From Archangium gephyra (lineage in GTDB: Bacteria > Myxococcota > Myxococcia > Myxococcales > Myxococcaceae): DNA of 64,000 nucleotides. Positions 20,834 to 29,437 of this stretch are shown here, in pieces. The notes under the pieces are model-generated. The model saw nothing but the letters and a program-made list of their open reading frames with translations. It was not told the DNA's origin and ran no database searches. Position 1 is the stretch's first letter, and every line of letters begins with the position of its first letter. The stretch spans positions 1-64,000 of the forward strand of contig QFQP01000028.1 in the NCBI GenBank assembly GCA_003243425.1, read 5' to 3'. Position numbers and translations under genes: made by a program.

Positions 20834-20869
20834 GTGCGTGCTCCTTCAAAGAGTGCTGGTGCTGCTTTG

Positions 20870-20918
20870 AAAAACGAAACGGAGGTTGGCCACCTCGGAA
20901 AGAGCGTCGCCAACCTCC
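20870..20918 (-). terminator. hairpin terminator/attenuator between rpsU and yqeY
   Basis: Perfect 10-bp arms GGAGGTTGGC (20881-20890) and GCCAACCTCC (20909-20918) are followed on the minus strand by GTTTCGTTTTT. This is a strong intrinsic terminator placed inside the operon after rpsU. It would let S21 mRNA be made in excess over primase and sigma factor, as the internal terminator does in the E. coli rpsU-dnaG-rpoD operon. Confidence 0.85.
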
Positions 20919-20941
20919 TCGTGTTTCCTGACCGCGGAGGA

Positions 20942-21133
20942 TCAGTAGCTGCGCTTCTTCTTCACCGCGCGCTTCTTCGCCGCGATGGCCTTCTTCTTCC
21001 GCTTCACGGAGGGCTTCTCGTAGTGCTCGCGCTTGCGGATCTCGGAAAGGATGCCGGCCTTTTCAGTCGCCTTCTTGAAGCGCTTGAGAGCGCCTTCGAT
21101 CGACTCGCCGTCCTTCAACTTGATGGTGGTCAT
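20942..21133 (-). CDS. rpsU: 30S ribosomal protein S21
   Basis: A 63-residue basic protein beginning MTTIKLKDGESIEGALKRF, with H-Y-E-K-P-S-V-K-R-K-K and a Lys/Arg-rich tail, which is the S21 family pattern. S21 binds the 30S subunit near the anti-Shine-Dalgarno end of 16S rRNA and aids mRNA selection. The gene has a near-ideal ribosome-binding site, AAAGGAGGTGA (complement of 21137-21147). It is the first gene of the rpsU-yqeY-dnaG-rpoD cluster. Confidence 0.97.
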   Translation of the reverse strand: MTTIKLKDGESIEGALKRFKKATEKAGILSEIRKREHYEKPSVKRKKKAIAAKKRAVKKKRSY

Positions 21134-21204
21134 GTGTCACCTCCTTTTCCGAATCTCAAAATCGGGCACGCGCATGACACAGGCGCGAGGGCGATCGCAA
21201 CAAC

Positions 21205-22368
21205 TCATCGCGACGTGACGCGGAAGAGCGTGCTGCCGAGGCGAACCCGCGTGCCCTCGAGCAGCCGCCGCTCCGACGCCTGCGGGAGCGCCACGAAGGT
21301 GCCGCGCGACTTCGAACGGTCGACCAGCTCGAGCGCCGAACCGGCGGGCCGCAGCTCGGCGTGGAACGCCTCGAGCGACTCGTCGTCTTCGAAGTTGAGC
21401 TGGCACCCGTCGCGGCCCAGCGTCACCACGCCTCGCATCACCCAGGTGCGACAGGCCCGATTTCCCAACAGCACGTGCTCCAGTCGCCACGATGCGGCGG
21501 GGCGCGGCGCGCCATACGGCCACGGAGAATCGACGGGCGCGGTGTCCAGCGGGCCCAGGTAGCGCAGCCGCTGCAGCCCGACGGAAAATGAGTCACCGGG
21601 GTTGAGCCGCTGCGGGCCATCGAAGCTGACCCACGTGCCCGACGCGCTGCCACCGTCGCTCACCCACAGCTCGTTGTTGCGCTGGAAGAACGAGGCGTGA
21701 GCCGCGGCCATGAAGGGATCTTCGTCCACGTCGAGCACGCCCAGGCCACGGCCGACGAGCAGCGCGCGCTTGGCCAGCGGAACACTGGTGCCGGCGTGCG
21801 GCCCGGTCAGCACCTCGAGCGACCAGCTCCTGGCCAGCGTGGGGTCTGCACCCACGGGCCGGGGGTCCGTCATCGTCGACGTGAGCGACGCTGGCGCGGT
21901 GTTCGCGAAGTGCCGCTCGATGGCGCTGGGCGTCGAACCGTAGGGGCTGGCGACCACGCCCGACGCAGGGCGCCGCTCCGACGACGGCGTGGGCGCGAAG
22001 GGGCTGCTCACCAACCCGGAGCTCGTCTTCCGCTCCGGCGTCGACGGAGCCGCCGCGAACGGGCTCGCGAAGCCACCTGCGCTCGTCTTGCGATTGAGGC
22101 CCGGCGGTTGCGGCAGCGGCGTCTCCGCGCTCCGGAAGGCGCCAGGAGGCACCATGGGCTGCGTCGCGTTGGGAATCGGCGCCTGCGGCATCGGAGCGTT
22201 GGGGGCGGTCTGCGGCGCCGCCGACTTCATGGCCTGCCGTGCGCGCTCGTGCGTCGGGTCGTCTCGCAACACGCGCGCCAGGAGCTCTTCGGCTCCGGGC
22301 TTGTCACCTTGTACGAGCAGCCAGATGGCGGCGTCGACGAGCTGGTCGTTGGTCCGTCCACCTGTCAC
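21205..22368 (-). CDS. protein with two FHA domains
   Basis: A 387-residue cytoplasmic protein. I chose GTG 22368 because the longer frame runs into the neighbouring gene. A short helical N-terminus (TNDQLVDAAIWLLVQGDKPG, TPR-like) is followed by a Pro/Ala-rich linker with repeated F-A-S-P-F/Y-type segments. Then come a first FHA-like domain (about 210-290) and a second, clearer FHA domain (about 300-385). FHA domains bind phosphothreonine, so this protein probably reads the output of Ser/Thr kinases. No kinase gene is adjacent. Confidence 0.8.
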   Translation of the reverse strand: MTGGRTNDQLVDAAIWLLVQGDKPGAEELLARVLRDDPTHERARQAMKSAAPQTAPNAPMPQAPIPNATQPMVPPGAFRSAETPLPQPPGLNRKTSAGGFASPFAAAPSTPERKTSSGLVSSPFAPTPSSERRPASGVVASPYGSTPSAIERHFANTAPASLTSTMTDPRPVGADPTLARSWSLEVLTGPHAGTSVPLAKRALLVGRGLGVLDVDEDPFMAAAHASFFQRNNELWVSDGGSASGTWVSFDGPQRLNPGDSFSVGLQRLRYLGPLDTAPVDSPWPYGAPRPAASWRLEHVLLGNRACRTWVMRGVVTLGRDGCQLNFEDDESLEAFHAELRPAGSALELVDRSKSRGTFVALPQASERRLLEGTRVRLGSTLFRVTSR

Positions 22369-22403
22369 GTGGGGCGACGTAGCACACCGCCCGCCGTGGC
22401 GAA

Positions 22404-25400
22404 TCACCGCGTGAAGGGCGGGTGGTCGTAGCCGTTGCCGTCCGCGTCGATGAGCACGGGGTTGGTGAAGGCGAACGGTCTGGCGCTGCCTCCGCCGTAG
22501 GGAATGAGGAGCGGCGACAGCGAGCGGTTGCCGTACACCATCGCCACCACCCAGTTGTCGGTGGAGGGCGCGGTGAGGCGGAAGTTCACGCGCTTGCGGT
22601 AGCGGCGGAAGTTCACCGGGCCCTCGGTCACCGCCGTCTCGAGGTCGCCCGCGGTGAGCATCACGTTCTGCGAGGCGGCGACGCTGCTCGCGGGCCAGTT
22701 GGCGTTGGTGATGCCGTTGCACGACACGCGGGTGGTCGCGGCCTGCGGGCTCTGTGGGTCGATGGGGCAGGTGGCGTCGTCGCTGGGCCGGTGCATGTAG
22801 AGCTCGACGCGGGTGACATCAAGGTACGCGGGGACCTGGATGTCCACGGTGACGCCGAGGTCCTGCGTGTCGGCCGCCACCGTGCCGCCGATGCCGACCG
22901 CGGGCGTCACCTGCGTGCCGGCGCCGTTGACGCGGTAGGCGTTCAGCGTCACGAAGGGGCCGTTCGAGGTGGTGGCCTGCAGCGCATTGAGGCGATCGCT
23001 GAAGGTGACGTCGCTGAAGTTGGCGGGCGCGTCGCTGCCGGTCTGCACCCACGTGCGCCAACCGGTGGCGAGGTTGCCGTAGTGGGTGTCAGACACGCCG
23101 GTGCCGGCGACCAGGTTGCCGCGCGAGAGCAGCGTGAACCAGTCGTTGAACTTCGCGCGCGCGAGGACCGACGTGCCGTCGTACTCGTCGTCGCCCGGGT
23201 TCAGAATTTCGAACGCGTCGAAGTCGGTGTTGATGAGCTTCGAGTCGTCGGGCGTGTGGCCGACCTGCGGCTCCATGCGGAAGAGCGCCGGGTCGGTGTG
23301 CGTGGCGAAGGTGTCGGTATCGAGCTTCAACGCCGTGAAGCCTCCGAGGAGACCGCGCGCGTGGTTGACCTGCACGGTGCGTGCGCCCATGCGCCGGCCC
23401 TCGAGGAAGATCTGGCCGACGGTGAGCGTGGGCCCCAGCCCACCGGCCCAGTCGAGCGCGCCTCCGTTGACCTTGTTGTTCGCGTCAGGCGGGAGCGGGA
23501 AGAGGTTGTAGTGGCCCCACTCCATCGGGCTCACTTCTTCGCCCACGACGGACGAAAGGAACGGAGCCAGCCCCGTCTGCGCGATGACCGGCGCGTAGTC
23601 GGTCACGTAGTCGTGATCGGTGGCCACCAGCACGTCGACGCCATCGGCCGCGAACGTGAGCGCGCGCTTCGCGTTGTCGATGATCGAGTCGGGTGAATTC
23701 ACCGCATGCACGTGCATATCGGCGCTCACCCAGCCGGTGGTGTCGACGACGCGCGCCAGCACTGCGTTCACCGTCTTGCCAGCCGTGCGCAGGTCGACCG
23801 CTTCACCCGGCGAAGCGGGGAAGTCGTTGGGGTGAATGGAGTACTCCGGCCCGCGGCTGACGAGCACCACGTACTGGCCCGCGGGCAACTCGAAGGTCTG
23901 GGAGCCCGAGGCTCCGACGTAGCCGATGAGCGCGATGTCGTCGGGCATGGGGTCTTTGGGCGTGTCGGTGAACAGCACCAGCGACTTGTGCGGCGTTTGA
24001 CAGGTCCCTGTCGAACAGAAGACCGTGACCCTGGCGGGCATCGGCCCACCGTTGGCTTCCCGGACGTTCACCGTGAGCACCTGCGGCGAGGCGAGCGAGA
24101 AGGTCAACGTCGCGGGGGTGGTGCTCAACGTGAGCTGCTGCTTCGCCGTCGGGTTGCGCCCGTGCTTCCACGCCGACACCTGGTACGCCGCGCGCGGCAA
24201 CGTTCCCGAGAAGGTGCCGTTGGCGTCGGTGACGAACGCCGCGCGACTGTCGGCGCCTTCGAAGATCACGCGCGCCCCGGCGGCGGGCTGGCCGGCCTCG
24301 GTCACGGTCCCCGAGAAGGTGCCGAGCAACGCGCCAGCGCTCGCACGCGAGGTCTCGATGAGGTTGGAGATCTCACCGATGTTCCTGGCGACCCAGAAGT
24401 CACGCGCGGCGACCGAGTAGCCCAGCGGCGGAATGCGGATCTCTCCGGGCCGAGGCGTCGTCGTCGACTCCTTCACCCACTCTCCGAGTCCGAGAATTCC
24501 GTTCGCGCCGATGATGACGCCGGTGATGCCGGCCACCGACAGCGACGCGTTCTGACCTTCGGGCACACGCGGACTCCCCGCCTTGTACGGCGCGTAGCCG
24601 TACGCGATGCCCGCGCCCTGGTAGCCAAACCACGGCAGGCGATCGAGGCCGAAGCACAGACCTCCGAAGCCGAAGCCGTTGGTGCACGAACGCGGGTTGA
24701 ACAGCTCGAGCACATAGCCGGGGTCGACGAGGTCTCCGACCGCGAGGCCAGCGAAGTTGCGGCGATCGGTGTTGCAGAACGCGGTGACCTGCTGAAGCCG
24801 CTGTTCTCCGGGGTTGAGGATGAAATACGTGGTGATCCGCAGCGGCTGCGGCACGTACGGGTCGGCGTAGGGCACGCGACCGAGCGCGCCCTGGAGCTGA
24901 TTGCGGATCGACAGATAGTCGTTCGCCGTGTCGTCGCCGGAAGCGGCGAGCACCACCGCGCCGCCTGCACTTCCATCTCGGAGCACGTCGAACTGCGTGG
25001 GGTTCACCGTGCGGCCGAAGTTGTAGAGCAGGCCTATCTCACCGAACTGATCGCCGGCCGGCGCGTCGACGAGATCGGCGTCGATGATGTTGCCGCCGAA
25101 CGGCTGAGGCCCGAACGCGCGACCCGCGCCCTGAACGACCACGCGAATCCGATCGTTGCTGAAGAGGTAGTCGCCGATGGCTCCGTGGGCGTTGGGCCCG
25201 GCGATGAGCTGCGACGCGCTCTCGACCTTCACCAGCTGCGCTTCGCCGCTCTGCTCCACGTACGGTGAAAGATCGAGCTCGCAGCGGCCACTCGGCGTGC
25301 CGGCGTCGAAAGGCTCCGTGCCGCCGTCGAAAGGAACGCTGCCGTCGGGTTCGCCACCGCCGCCGCACGTACAGCTCGCGAGTGACGTACACAGAAATAC

Positions 25401-25421
25401 GAGAAAGAGACGTCGTGACAC
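22404..25421 (-). CDS. large CehA/McbA-type PHP-domain lipoprotein
   Basis: A 1,005-residue exported protein with a lipobox (L-A-S-C, followed by T-C-G-G-G-G), so it is lipid-anchored. The first half is beta-rich and includes carboxypeptidase-regulatory-like segments near residues 360-460 (G-T-F-S-G-T-V-T-E-A-G). The second half has a PHP metallohydrolase core: GWVSADMHVHAVNSPDS, T-D-H-D-Y-V-T-D-Y and V-N-H-A-R-G. The metal ligands look intact. The substrate is unknown. It shares its fold with the protein at 948-2456 but is twice as long and anchored by lipid rather than a C-terminal signal. Confidence 0.82.
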   Translation of the reverse strand: MSRRLFLVFLCTSLASCTCGGGGEPDGSVPFDGGTEPFDAGTPSGRCELDLSPYVEQSGEAQLVKVESASQLIAGPNAHGAIGDYLFSNDRIRVVVQGAGRAFGPQPFGGNIIDADLVDAPAGDQFGEIGLLYNFGRTVNPTQFDVLRDGSAGGAVVLAASGDDTANDYLSIRNQLQGALGRVPYADPYVPQPLRITTYFILNPGEQRLQQVTAFCNTDRRNFAGLAVGDLVDPGYVLELFNPRSCTNGFGFGGLCFGLDRLPWFGYQGAGIAYGYAPYKAGSPRVPEGQNASLSVAGITGVIIGANGILGLGEWVKESTTTPRPGEIRIPPLGYSVAARDFWVARNIGEISNLIETSRASAGALLGTFSGTVTEAGQPAAGARVIFEGADSRAAFVTDANGTFSGTLPRAAYQVSAWKHGRNPTAKQQLTLSTTPATLTFSLASPQVLTVNVREANGGPMPARVTVFCSTGTCQTPHKSLVLFTDTPKDPMPDDIALIGYVGASGSQTFELPAGQYVVLVSRGPEYSIHPNDFPASPGEAVDLRTAGKTVNAVLARVVDTTGWVSADMHVHAVNSPDSIIDNAKRALTFAADGVDVLVATDHDYVTDYAPVIAQTGLAPFLSSVVGEEVSPMEWGHYNLFPLPPDANNKVNGGALDWAGGLGPTLTVGQIFLEGRRMGARTVQVNHARGLLGGFTALKLDTDTFATHTDPALFRMEPQVGHTPDDSKLINTDFDAFEILNPGDDEYDGTSVLARAKFNDWFTLLSRGNLVAGTGVSDTHYGNLATGWRTWVQTGSDAPANFSDVTFSDRLNALQATTSNGPFVTLNAYRVNGAGTQVTPAVGIGGTVAADTQDLGVTVDIQVPAYLDVTRVELYMHRPSDDATCPIDPQSPQAATTRVSCNGITNANWPASSVAASQNVMLTAGDLETAVTEGPVNFRRYRKRVNFRLTAPSTDNWVVAMVYGNRSLSPLLIPYGGGSARPFAFTNPVLIDADGNGYDHPPFTR

Positions 25422-25527
25422 GCGCGTGACATTGCCACGAGAGCCGCGTCCCGGGAGCCGAGTGCGTGGGAATCCGAGAAGAAAAGTCAGGGCTCGCGAA
25501 GCGCCGCCGCCAGGCCCAGGGCTGGCG

Positions 25528-26235
25528 TCACCGTGCGTTCTTCGCAGCCACGCGCCACGCGGCGATCCACAAACCGGCTTCCTTCTTCGTGAGCCGGCCG
25601 CGAATCAGCGACTGCAGCAGATCTTCGACGGCGTGCCGATCGTCGGCGTTCTGACGGAGGAAACCCACCGACGTCAGCCCCGCTTCGAGCGATGACTTCA
25701 ACTGACGAAGCGTCGCGTCATCGGCGAGCGCAGGGCCATTGGTCTGCACGTCTCCACGGCGCGCCATCGCCAGCTCGTAGCCGTAGACGATCACCGCCTG
25801 CGCGAGGTTGAGCGAGGGTTGCTCGTCGGAAGACGGAATGAACGAGAGCGCATGGCACTGGTCGAGGTCTTCGTTGCGAAGGCCGTGGCGCTCGTCGCCG
25901 AACACCAACGCCCACTTCTCGTCGCTGCGCTCTTCGACCTGCGTGGCGAGCTCACGGGGCGTCAGGCGCTTGCGACCTTCGATGTACCGCATGGTGGTGC
26001 CCACCACCCACGTGCAGTCGGCGATCGCCTCTTCGAATGAATCGACGCGCCGCACGCTCTCGAGCAGGTCGCCCGATTTCACGGCCAGGCGGTTCATTCC
26101 CGGGCCTTCGAGCAGCTCGGGGTTCGGCGAAACGACCACCCAGTCCTTGAGCCCGAAGTTCTTCATCGCGCGCGCGATGGCGCCCAGGTTGTCGGCATTG
26201 CGAGGGCGGAGAAGGACGAGGCGAGGCGGGGCCAT
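25528..26235 (-). CDS. trmJ: TrmH/TrmJ-family tRNA/rRNA 2'-O-methyltransferase
   Basis: A 235-residue SPOUT methyltransferase. Motif 1 is LLRPRNADNLGAIARAMKNFG, motif 2 is V-F-G-D-E-R-H-G-L, and motif 3 is SLNLAQAVIVYGYELA. This combination and the E-R-H-G-L wording fit TrmJ, which methylates the 2'-hydroxyl at position 32 of several tRNAs. The family knots its C-terminus to bind S-adenosylmethionine. The TrmJ assignment over other TrmH-like enzymes is likely but not certain. Confidence 0.85.
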   Translation of the reverse strand: MAPPRLVLLRPRNADNLGAIARAMKNFGLKDWVVVSPNPELLEGPGMNRLAVKSGDLLESVRRVDSFEEAIADCTWVVGTTMRYIEGRKRLTPRELATQVEERSDEKWALVFGDERHGLRNEDLDQCHALSFIPSSDEQPSLNLAQAVIVYGYELAMARRGDVQTNGPALADDATLRQLKSSLEAGLTSVGFLRQNADDRHAVEDLLQSLIRGRLTKKEAGLWIAAWRVAAKNAR

Positions 26236-26279
26236 GGGGGCTGCTCCTTTACGCCAACTGGCGCTAAGAGCGCGCGTTC

Positions 26280-27353
26280 ATGAGCAGCGCTGCGGCTCCG
26301 GCCCCGTCACTGGCGATCATCTCTCCGGTCAAAGACTTCCTGTTCTTCTACCTGTCGGCCACGGTGGTGTTGCTGGCGTGGTTCGCGTCGTCGGTGCTGC
26401 ACGTGCGCGGCGACATCATTCTGGCGACCGTGGCCGTGGCGTCGAACGGCCCACACCTCGTCAGCACGTGGACGCGCGTGTACTTCGATCCGCACGAGTG
26501 GCAGTCGCGCAAGCTCACCACCGTCGTCATCCCGATCGTCATCTTCGTGTTCGTGCTGCTGCTCAATTGGAAGCTCGCCGAGTACGGCCCGCGCATCCTG
26601 AACTCCGCGATTCTGTATTGGGCGACGTGGCACTTCGTCGCGCAGAACTGGGGAATTCTCCGCATCTACCAGCGCAAGTCGGGCGAATCGCTCGAGGCCA
26701 CCGCGCTCAAGCTCGAGAAGCCGCTGCTGCTGGTCTCAGTGCTCTTCTGCGTGCTGCATCGGCTCTACACGGGCCCGCGCACCTTGTTCGGCGTCGAGGT
26801 CTACTACGCGAAGGTTCCGTACGCGGCGATCCTCGCGCTGCTGGCGCCCATCGCGGTGCTGCTCGGCTTCATTCTGGTGACGCGCATTCGTGAACGGAAC
26901 CAGCCGTGGGCGAAGGGGGCGTGGCTGCGGCTGGCGTTCATCGGGTGCTCGTTCATGGGCTTCTTCGTGCCCTTCATCTTGATCACCGAAGACAGCACCA
27001 GCGCCTTCGCGGCGGCCGCGTGTTGGCACGGCTTTCAGTACCTGGGAATGATGCGCCACTACAACCGCAACACCTGGAAGGGTGGCGTCAACGAGCGCGC
27101 GAAGATCATCTCGTGGCTCTCTCAGCCCGGGTGGTCACGCGGCTTCCTCTATTGGGCGATGCTGATGGCGTTGGCGGGCGCGGTGTACGTCGTGGTGTTC
27201 GCGCTCTCGCTCGTCACCTCGTGGAGCTTCTTCACCTGGGCCGGCGTCATCTGGGTGAGCCTGACGCTCTCGCATTACTGGGTCGACGGCGTGATCTGGA
27301 AGCTGCGCAAACCGGAGCTCGCGCAGCGCGTCGGCATTCAGACCGCTGCTTAG
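26280..27353 (+). CDS. polytopic membrane protein of unknown function
   Basis: A 357-residue integral membrane protein with about eight to nine hydrophobic segments, starting with DFLFFYLSATVVLLAWFASS. Conserved-looking polar features inside membrane regions include H-L-V-S-T-W, W-H-F-V-A-Q-N-W-G, A-C-W-H-G-F-Q-Y-L-G, M-R-H-Y-N-R-N and S-H-Y-W-V-D-G. The several His residues at membrane edges suggest a metal- or haem-dependent membrane enzyme, but no family can be named. It overlaps the convergent gene by 4 bp. Confidence 0.65.
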   Translation: MSSAAAPAPSLAIISPVKDFLFFYLSATVVLLAWFASSVLHVRGDIILATVAVASNGPHLVSTWTRVYFDPHEWQSRKLTTVVIPIVIFVFVLLLNWKLAEYGPRILNSAILYWATWHFVAQNWGILRIYQRKSGESLEATALKLEKPLLLVSVLFCVLHRLYTGPRTLFGVEVYYAKVPYAAILALLAPIAVLLGFILVTRIRERNQPWAKGAWLRLAFIGCSFMGFFVPFILITEDSTSAFAAAACWHGFQYLGMMRHYNRNTWKGGVNERAKIISWLSQPGWSRGFLYWAMLMALAGAVYVVVFALSLVTSWSFFTWAGVIWVSLTLSHYWVDGVIWKLRKPELAQRVGIQTAA

Positions 27354-28219
27354 AACGCCACGCCGACCCCCGCGTACGGGCCGACGAAGAAGTCGCGGTG
27401 AATCTGGCCGTCGACCAGCCCGCGATCGTCGAGCATCTGCGCGCGAATGCCCAGCTTCAGGCCGACCGGACCGATGCCGTAGACGAGCCCGGCTCGCCCA
27501 TCGAGCTGCCAGAACGGATACACGGTGCCCCACGCGCCTGCTTCGAAGGCGAGGGAGTCGGCGAGCCACACCTGGCCGGACACACCGAGGCTCGCGCCGA
27601 GGAACGCCGCGTCGGCCGCGAAGATCACGTCGGTGCCGAGCTCTGCGCGCAGACGCCCATAGCGACCGGTGAGGAACGCGAACGTGAGCTTGCCGGTGAA
27701 CTGATGAATCGCGTCGGTCTCGTCGGAGCCGTCGTCAGCGCCGACCACGATGGTCTGGCCGTTCAGCACCACACCGAAGCGCTCGCCTTCGAAGGTGCCG
27801 TTCACGCCCAGCGTCACGCCGCTGGCGCCGCGAACCAGCAGCGCGCCGAGCTCTGCGTTGGCGGTGACGCGGATGTTCGCGGGCTCCAGAGCGGGCTGGG
27901 TGTCGGTGACGATGACTCCGGGCGTCGCGTAGTAACCGTACCCGTACCCGAAGACCGGCACGAACGCGCCGCTGTAGTACCCGCGAGACCACGGCCGCGA
28001 ATACGAACCGCCTGAGTCGTAAGCGCTGCCGCCGTAGGAACTCGGCGCATCCACCGGCACCGCGGCGTGCGTATTCGAACTCGAGGAAGAAGACGAAGGA
28101 GACGACGAGCGGTTGGAGCGCTCACCGACCACGCCGCCGCTGTTCGACTTGCCGAACCGCGCCTGGGCCACGCCCGCCTGCAGCACGACCATGAACACGA
28201 TGACGGACCGAAAGTTCAC
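27350..28219 (-). CDS. secreted protein with Ser-rich N-terminus and beta-barrel-like C-terminus
   Basis: A 289-residue protein. GTG 28219 has GGAGGG just upstream on the minus strand and starts a signal peptide ending A-Q-A. After it come a Ser/Asn-rich stretch, a Gly/Tyr-rich region with Y-G-Y-G-Y-Y-like repeats, and a C-terminal half of alternating strands ending G-P-Y-A-G-V-G-V-A-F. The final aromatic residue is typical of outer-membrane beta-barrels. Its start codon lies one base from the start of the divergent hydrolase gene. Confidence 0.65.
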   Translation of the reverse strand: MNFRSVIVFMVVLQAGVAQARFGKSNSGGVVGERSNRSSSPSSSSSSSNTHAAVPVDAPSSYGGSAYDSGGSYSRPWSRGYYSGAFVPVFGYGYGYYATPGVIVTDTQPALEPANIRVTANAELGALLVRGASGVTLGVNGTFEGERFGVVLNGQTIVVGADDGSDETDAIHQFTGKLTFAFLTGRYGRLRAELGTDVIFAADAAFLGASLGVSGQVWLADSLAFEAGAWGTVYPFWQLDGRAGLVYGIGPVGLKLGIRAQMLDDRGLVDGQIHRDFFVGPYAGVGVAF

Positions 28220-28220
28220 G

Positions 28221-28898
28221 ATGCCCTCCAACGCGCGAAGACGCGTGTTGAGTCTATGTACGGTCCTTTCGGTCATTCTATTCACTGCGTCATCGCCAAC
28301 GTACGCGCAAGACGCAGGTGTGCGCACGGTGCGCTACCTCGCGCTCGGAGACAGCTTCACCATCGGTACTGGTGGCCCGCCGGACCTCGCGTTTCCCGCA
28401 CAACTCAAGCGCTTCGCGATGAAGCGCGGCGTCGACCTGCGGCTCGAGAACGTCGCGGTCAACGGGTACTCGACGCGCGAAGTAATCGACGAAGAACTCG
28501 CAGCGCTGACGCGCTTCAAACCTGACCTGGTCACGCTCGCCGTCGGTGCCAACGACATCGTCCGTCACGACGACGAAGCCGCATATCGCCGGAACCTGAA
28601 GCGCATCTTCAAGGCCATCAACGACGTGAAGCCGCGCACGGTGCTGGTGCTGCCGCAGCCCGACTGGTCGCAGTCACCGGTCTCGGAGGGCTTCGGCGAT
28701 CGCGCCGTCATTCGCGCGCGCATCGAAAAGTACAACGCGATCCTCGCTGAAGAAGCGAAGACCGCGGGTGCTCAGTACGTCGATCTGTTTCCGCAATTCG
28801 TGGAGCAGGCGAAGGCCGGGCTCATCGCTCCCGACGGCCTTCACCCGAATTCGAAGGCCTACACCGCGTGGGCTAACGCGTTGCTGGCGCTTCTGTGA
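28221..28898 (+). CDS. SGNH/GDSL-family hydrolase, exported
   Basis: A 225-residue esterase-like enzyme with a signal peptide (hydrophobic core then T-Y-A-Q). Block I is ALGDSFTIG with the catalytic Ser45, block III is V-G-A-N-D, and block V is DGLHPNSKAY with the catalytic Asp and His. It probably acts on ester bonds in the envelope. ATG 28221 gives the full signal peptide, but the ribosome-binding site is weak, so GTG/TTG codons near 28241-28246 remain possible starts. The 3' end overlaps the convergent lipoprotein gene by 26 bp. Confidence 0.88.
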   Translation: MPSNARRRVLSLCTVLSVILFTASSPTYAQDAGVRTVRYLALGDSFTIGTGGPPDLAFPAQLKRFAMKRGVDLRLENVAVNGYSTREVIDEELAALTRFKPDLVTLAVGANDIVRHDDEAAYRRNLKRIFKAINDVKPRTVLVLPQPDWSQSPVSEGFGDRAVIRARIEKYNAILAEEAKTAGAQYVDLFPQFVEQAKAGLIAPDGLHPNSKAYTAWANALLALL

Positions 28899-29295
28899 AC
28901 ATCGGCACGAAGGTCGGCGGTTCTTCGCTCGCCTGCTCGCTGCGAACGCCGTCGAAGGTGATGGTCGAAAAGCCGTACGGCCACGTGCGGCGAACGAGCG
29001 AAATCGAGAACGAGAGCCTGGTCGGCGTGACCGTGCCCAGGCCGCCCAGCACGTCGCCTTGCTGCGCGAAGTTGAACGCGCCGCCTTCATTTTCTTTTAC
29101 CGTCGCGAGCGCGGCCTCGAGCCCTTCGATGTGAAGGGTCTGCTGCACCGAATCGAACGACACACCGGCCGATCGCGAACTGCGCGAGCTGGCTTCACCG
29201 GCGACGACCGCTTCGTGCAGGCGGCCGGAATACGAAACGTCAGCGCCGCACGAGAACAGGCTGCACAACGCGACGACGATCAGGGTCTTCTTCAT
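28873..29295 (-). CDS. small lipoprotein of unknown function
   Basis: A 140-residue protein whose signal peptide (M-K-K-T-L-I-V-V-A-L) ends in a lipobox S-L-F-S-C at Cys16. The mature part is Ser/Arg-rich and then beta-rich with T-W-P-Y-G-F-S-T-I-T-F. No domain is recognised. It lies convergently to the SGNH hydrolase, with 26 bp of shared sequence. The 142 bp upstream to 29437 hold no further gene. Confidence 0.7.
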   Translation of the reverse strand: MKKTLIVVALCSLFSCGADVSYSGRLHEAVVAGEASSRSSRSAGVSFDSVQQTLHIEGLEAALATVKENEGGAFNFAQQGDVLGGLGTVTPTRLSFSISLVRRTWPYGFSTITFDGVRSEQASEEPPTFVPMFTEAPATR

Positions 29296-29437
29296 GACGA
29301 ATCTCCGTTGAGAGGGGTTGGCTTTGCGGTCCCGCCGCTGTTCAGCGGCGATGCCAAAGGCCTTTCGTCAGGATTCGCCGGGTTGCCGTTTCGACTCCGT
29401 CCTCGCCTGAAGACGCCCGTCTCGATACGTCGACGTC

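Noticed and set aside
23706..25268. 520-codon plus-strand frame
   Set aside because: Shadow of the PHP-domain lipoprotein gene on the minus strand.
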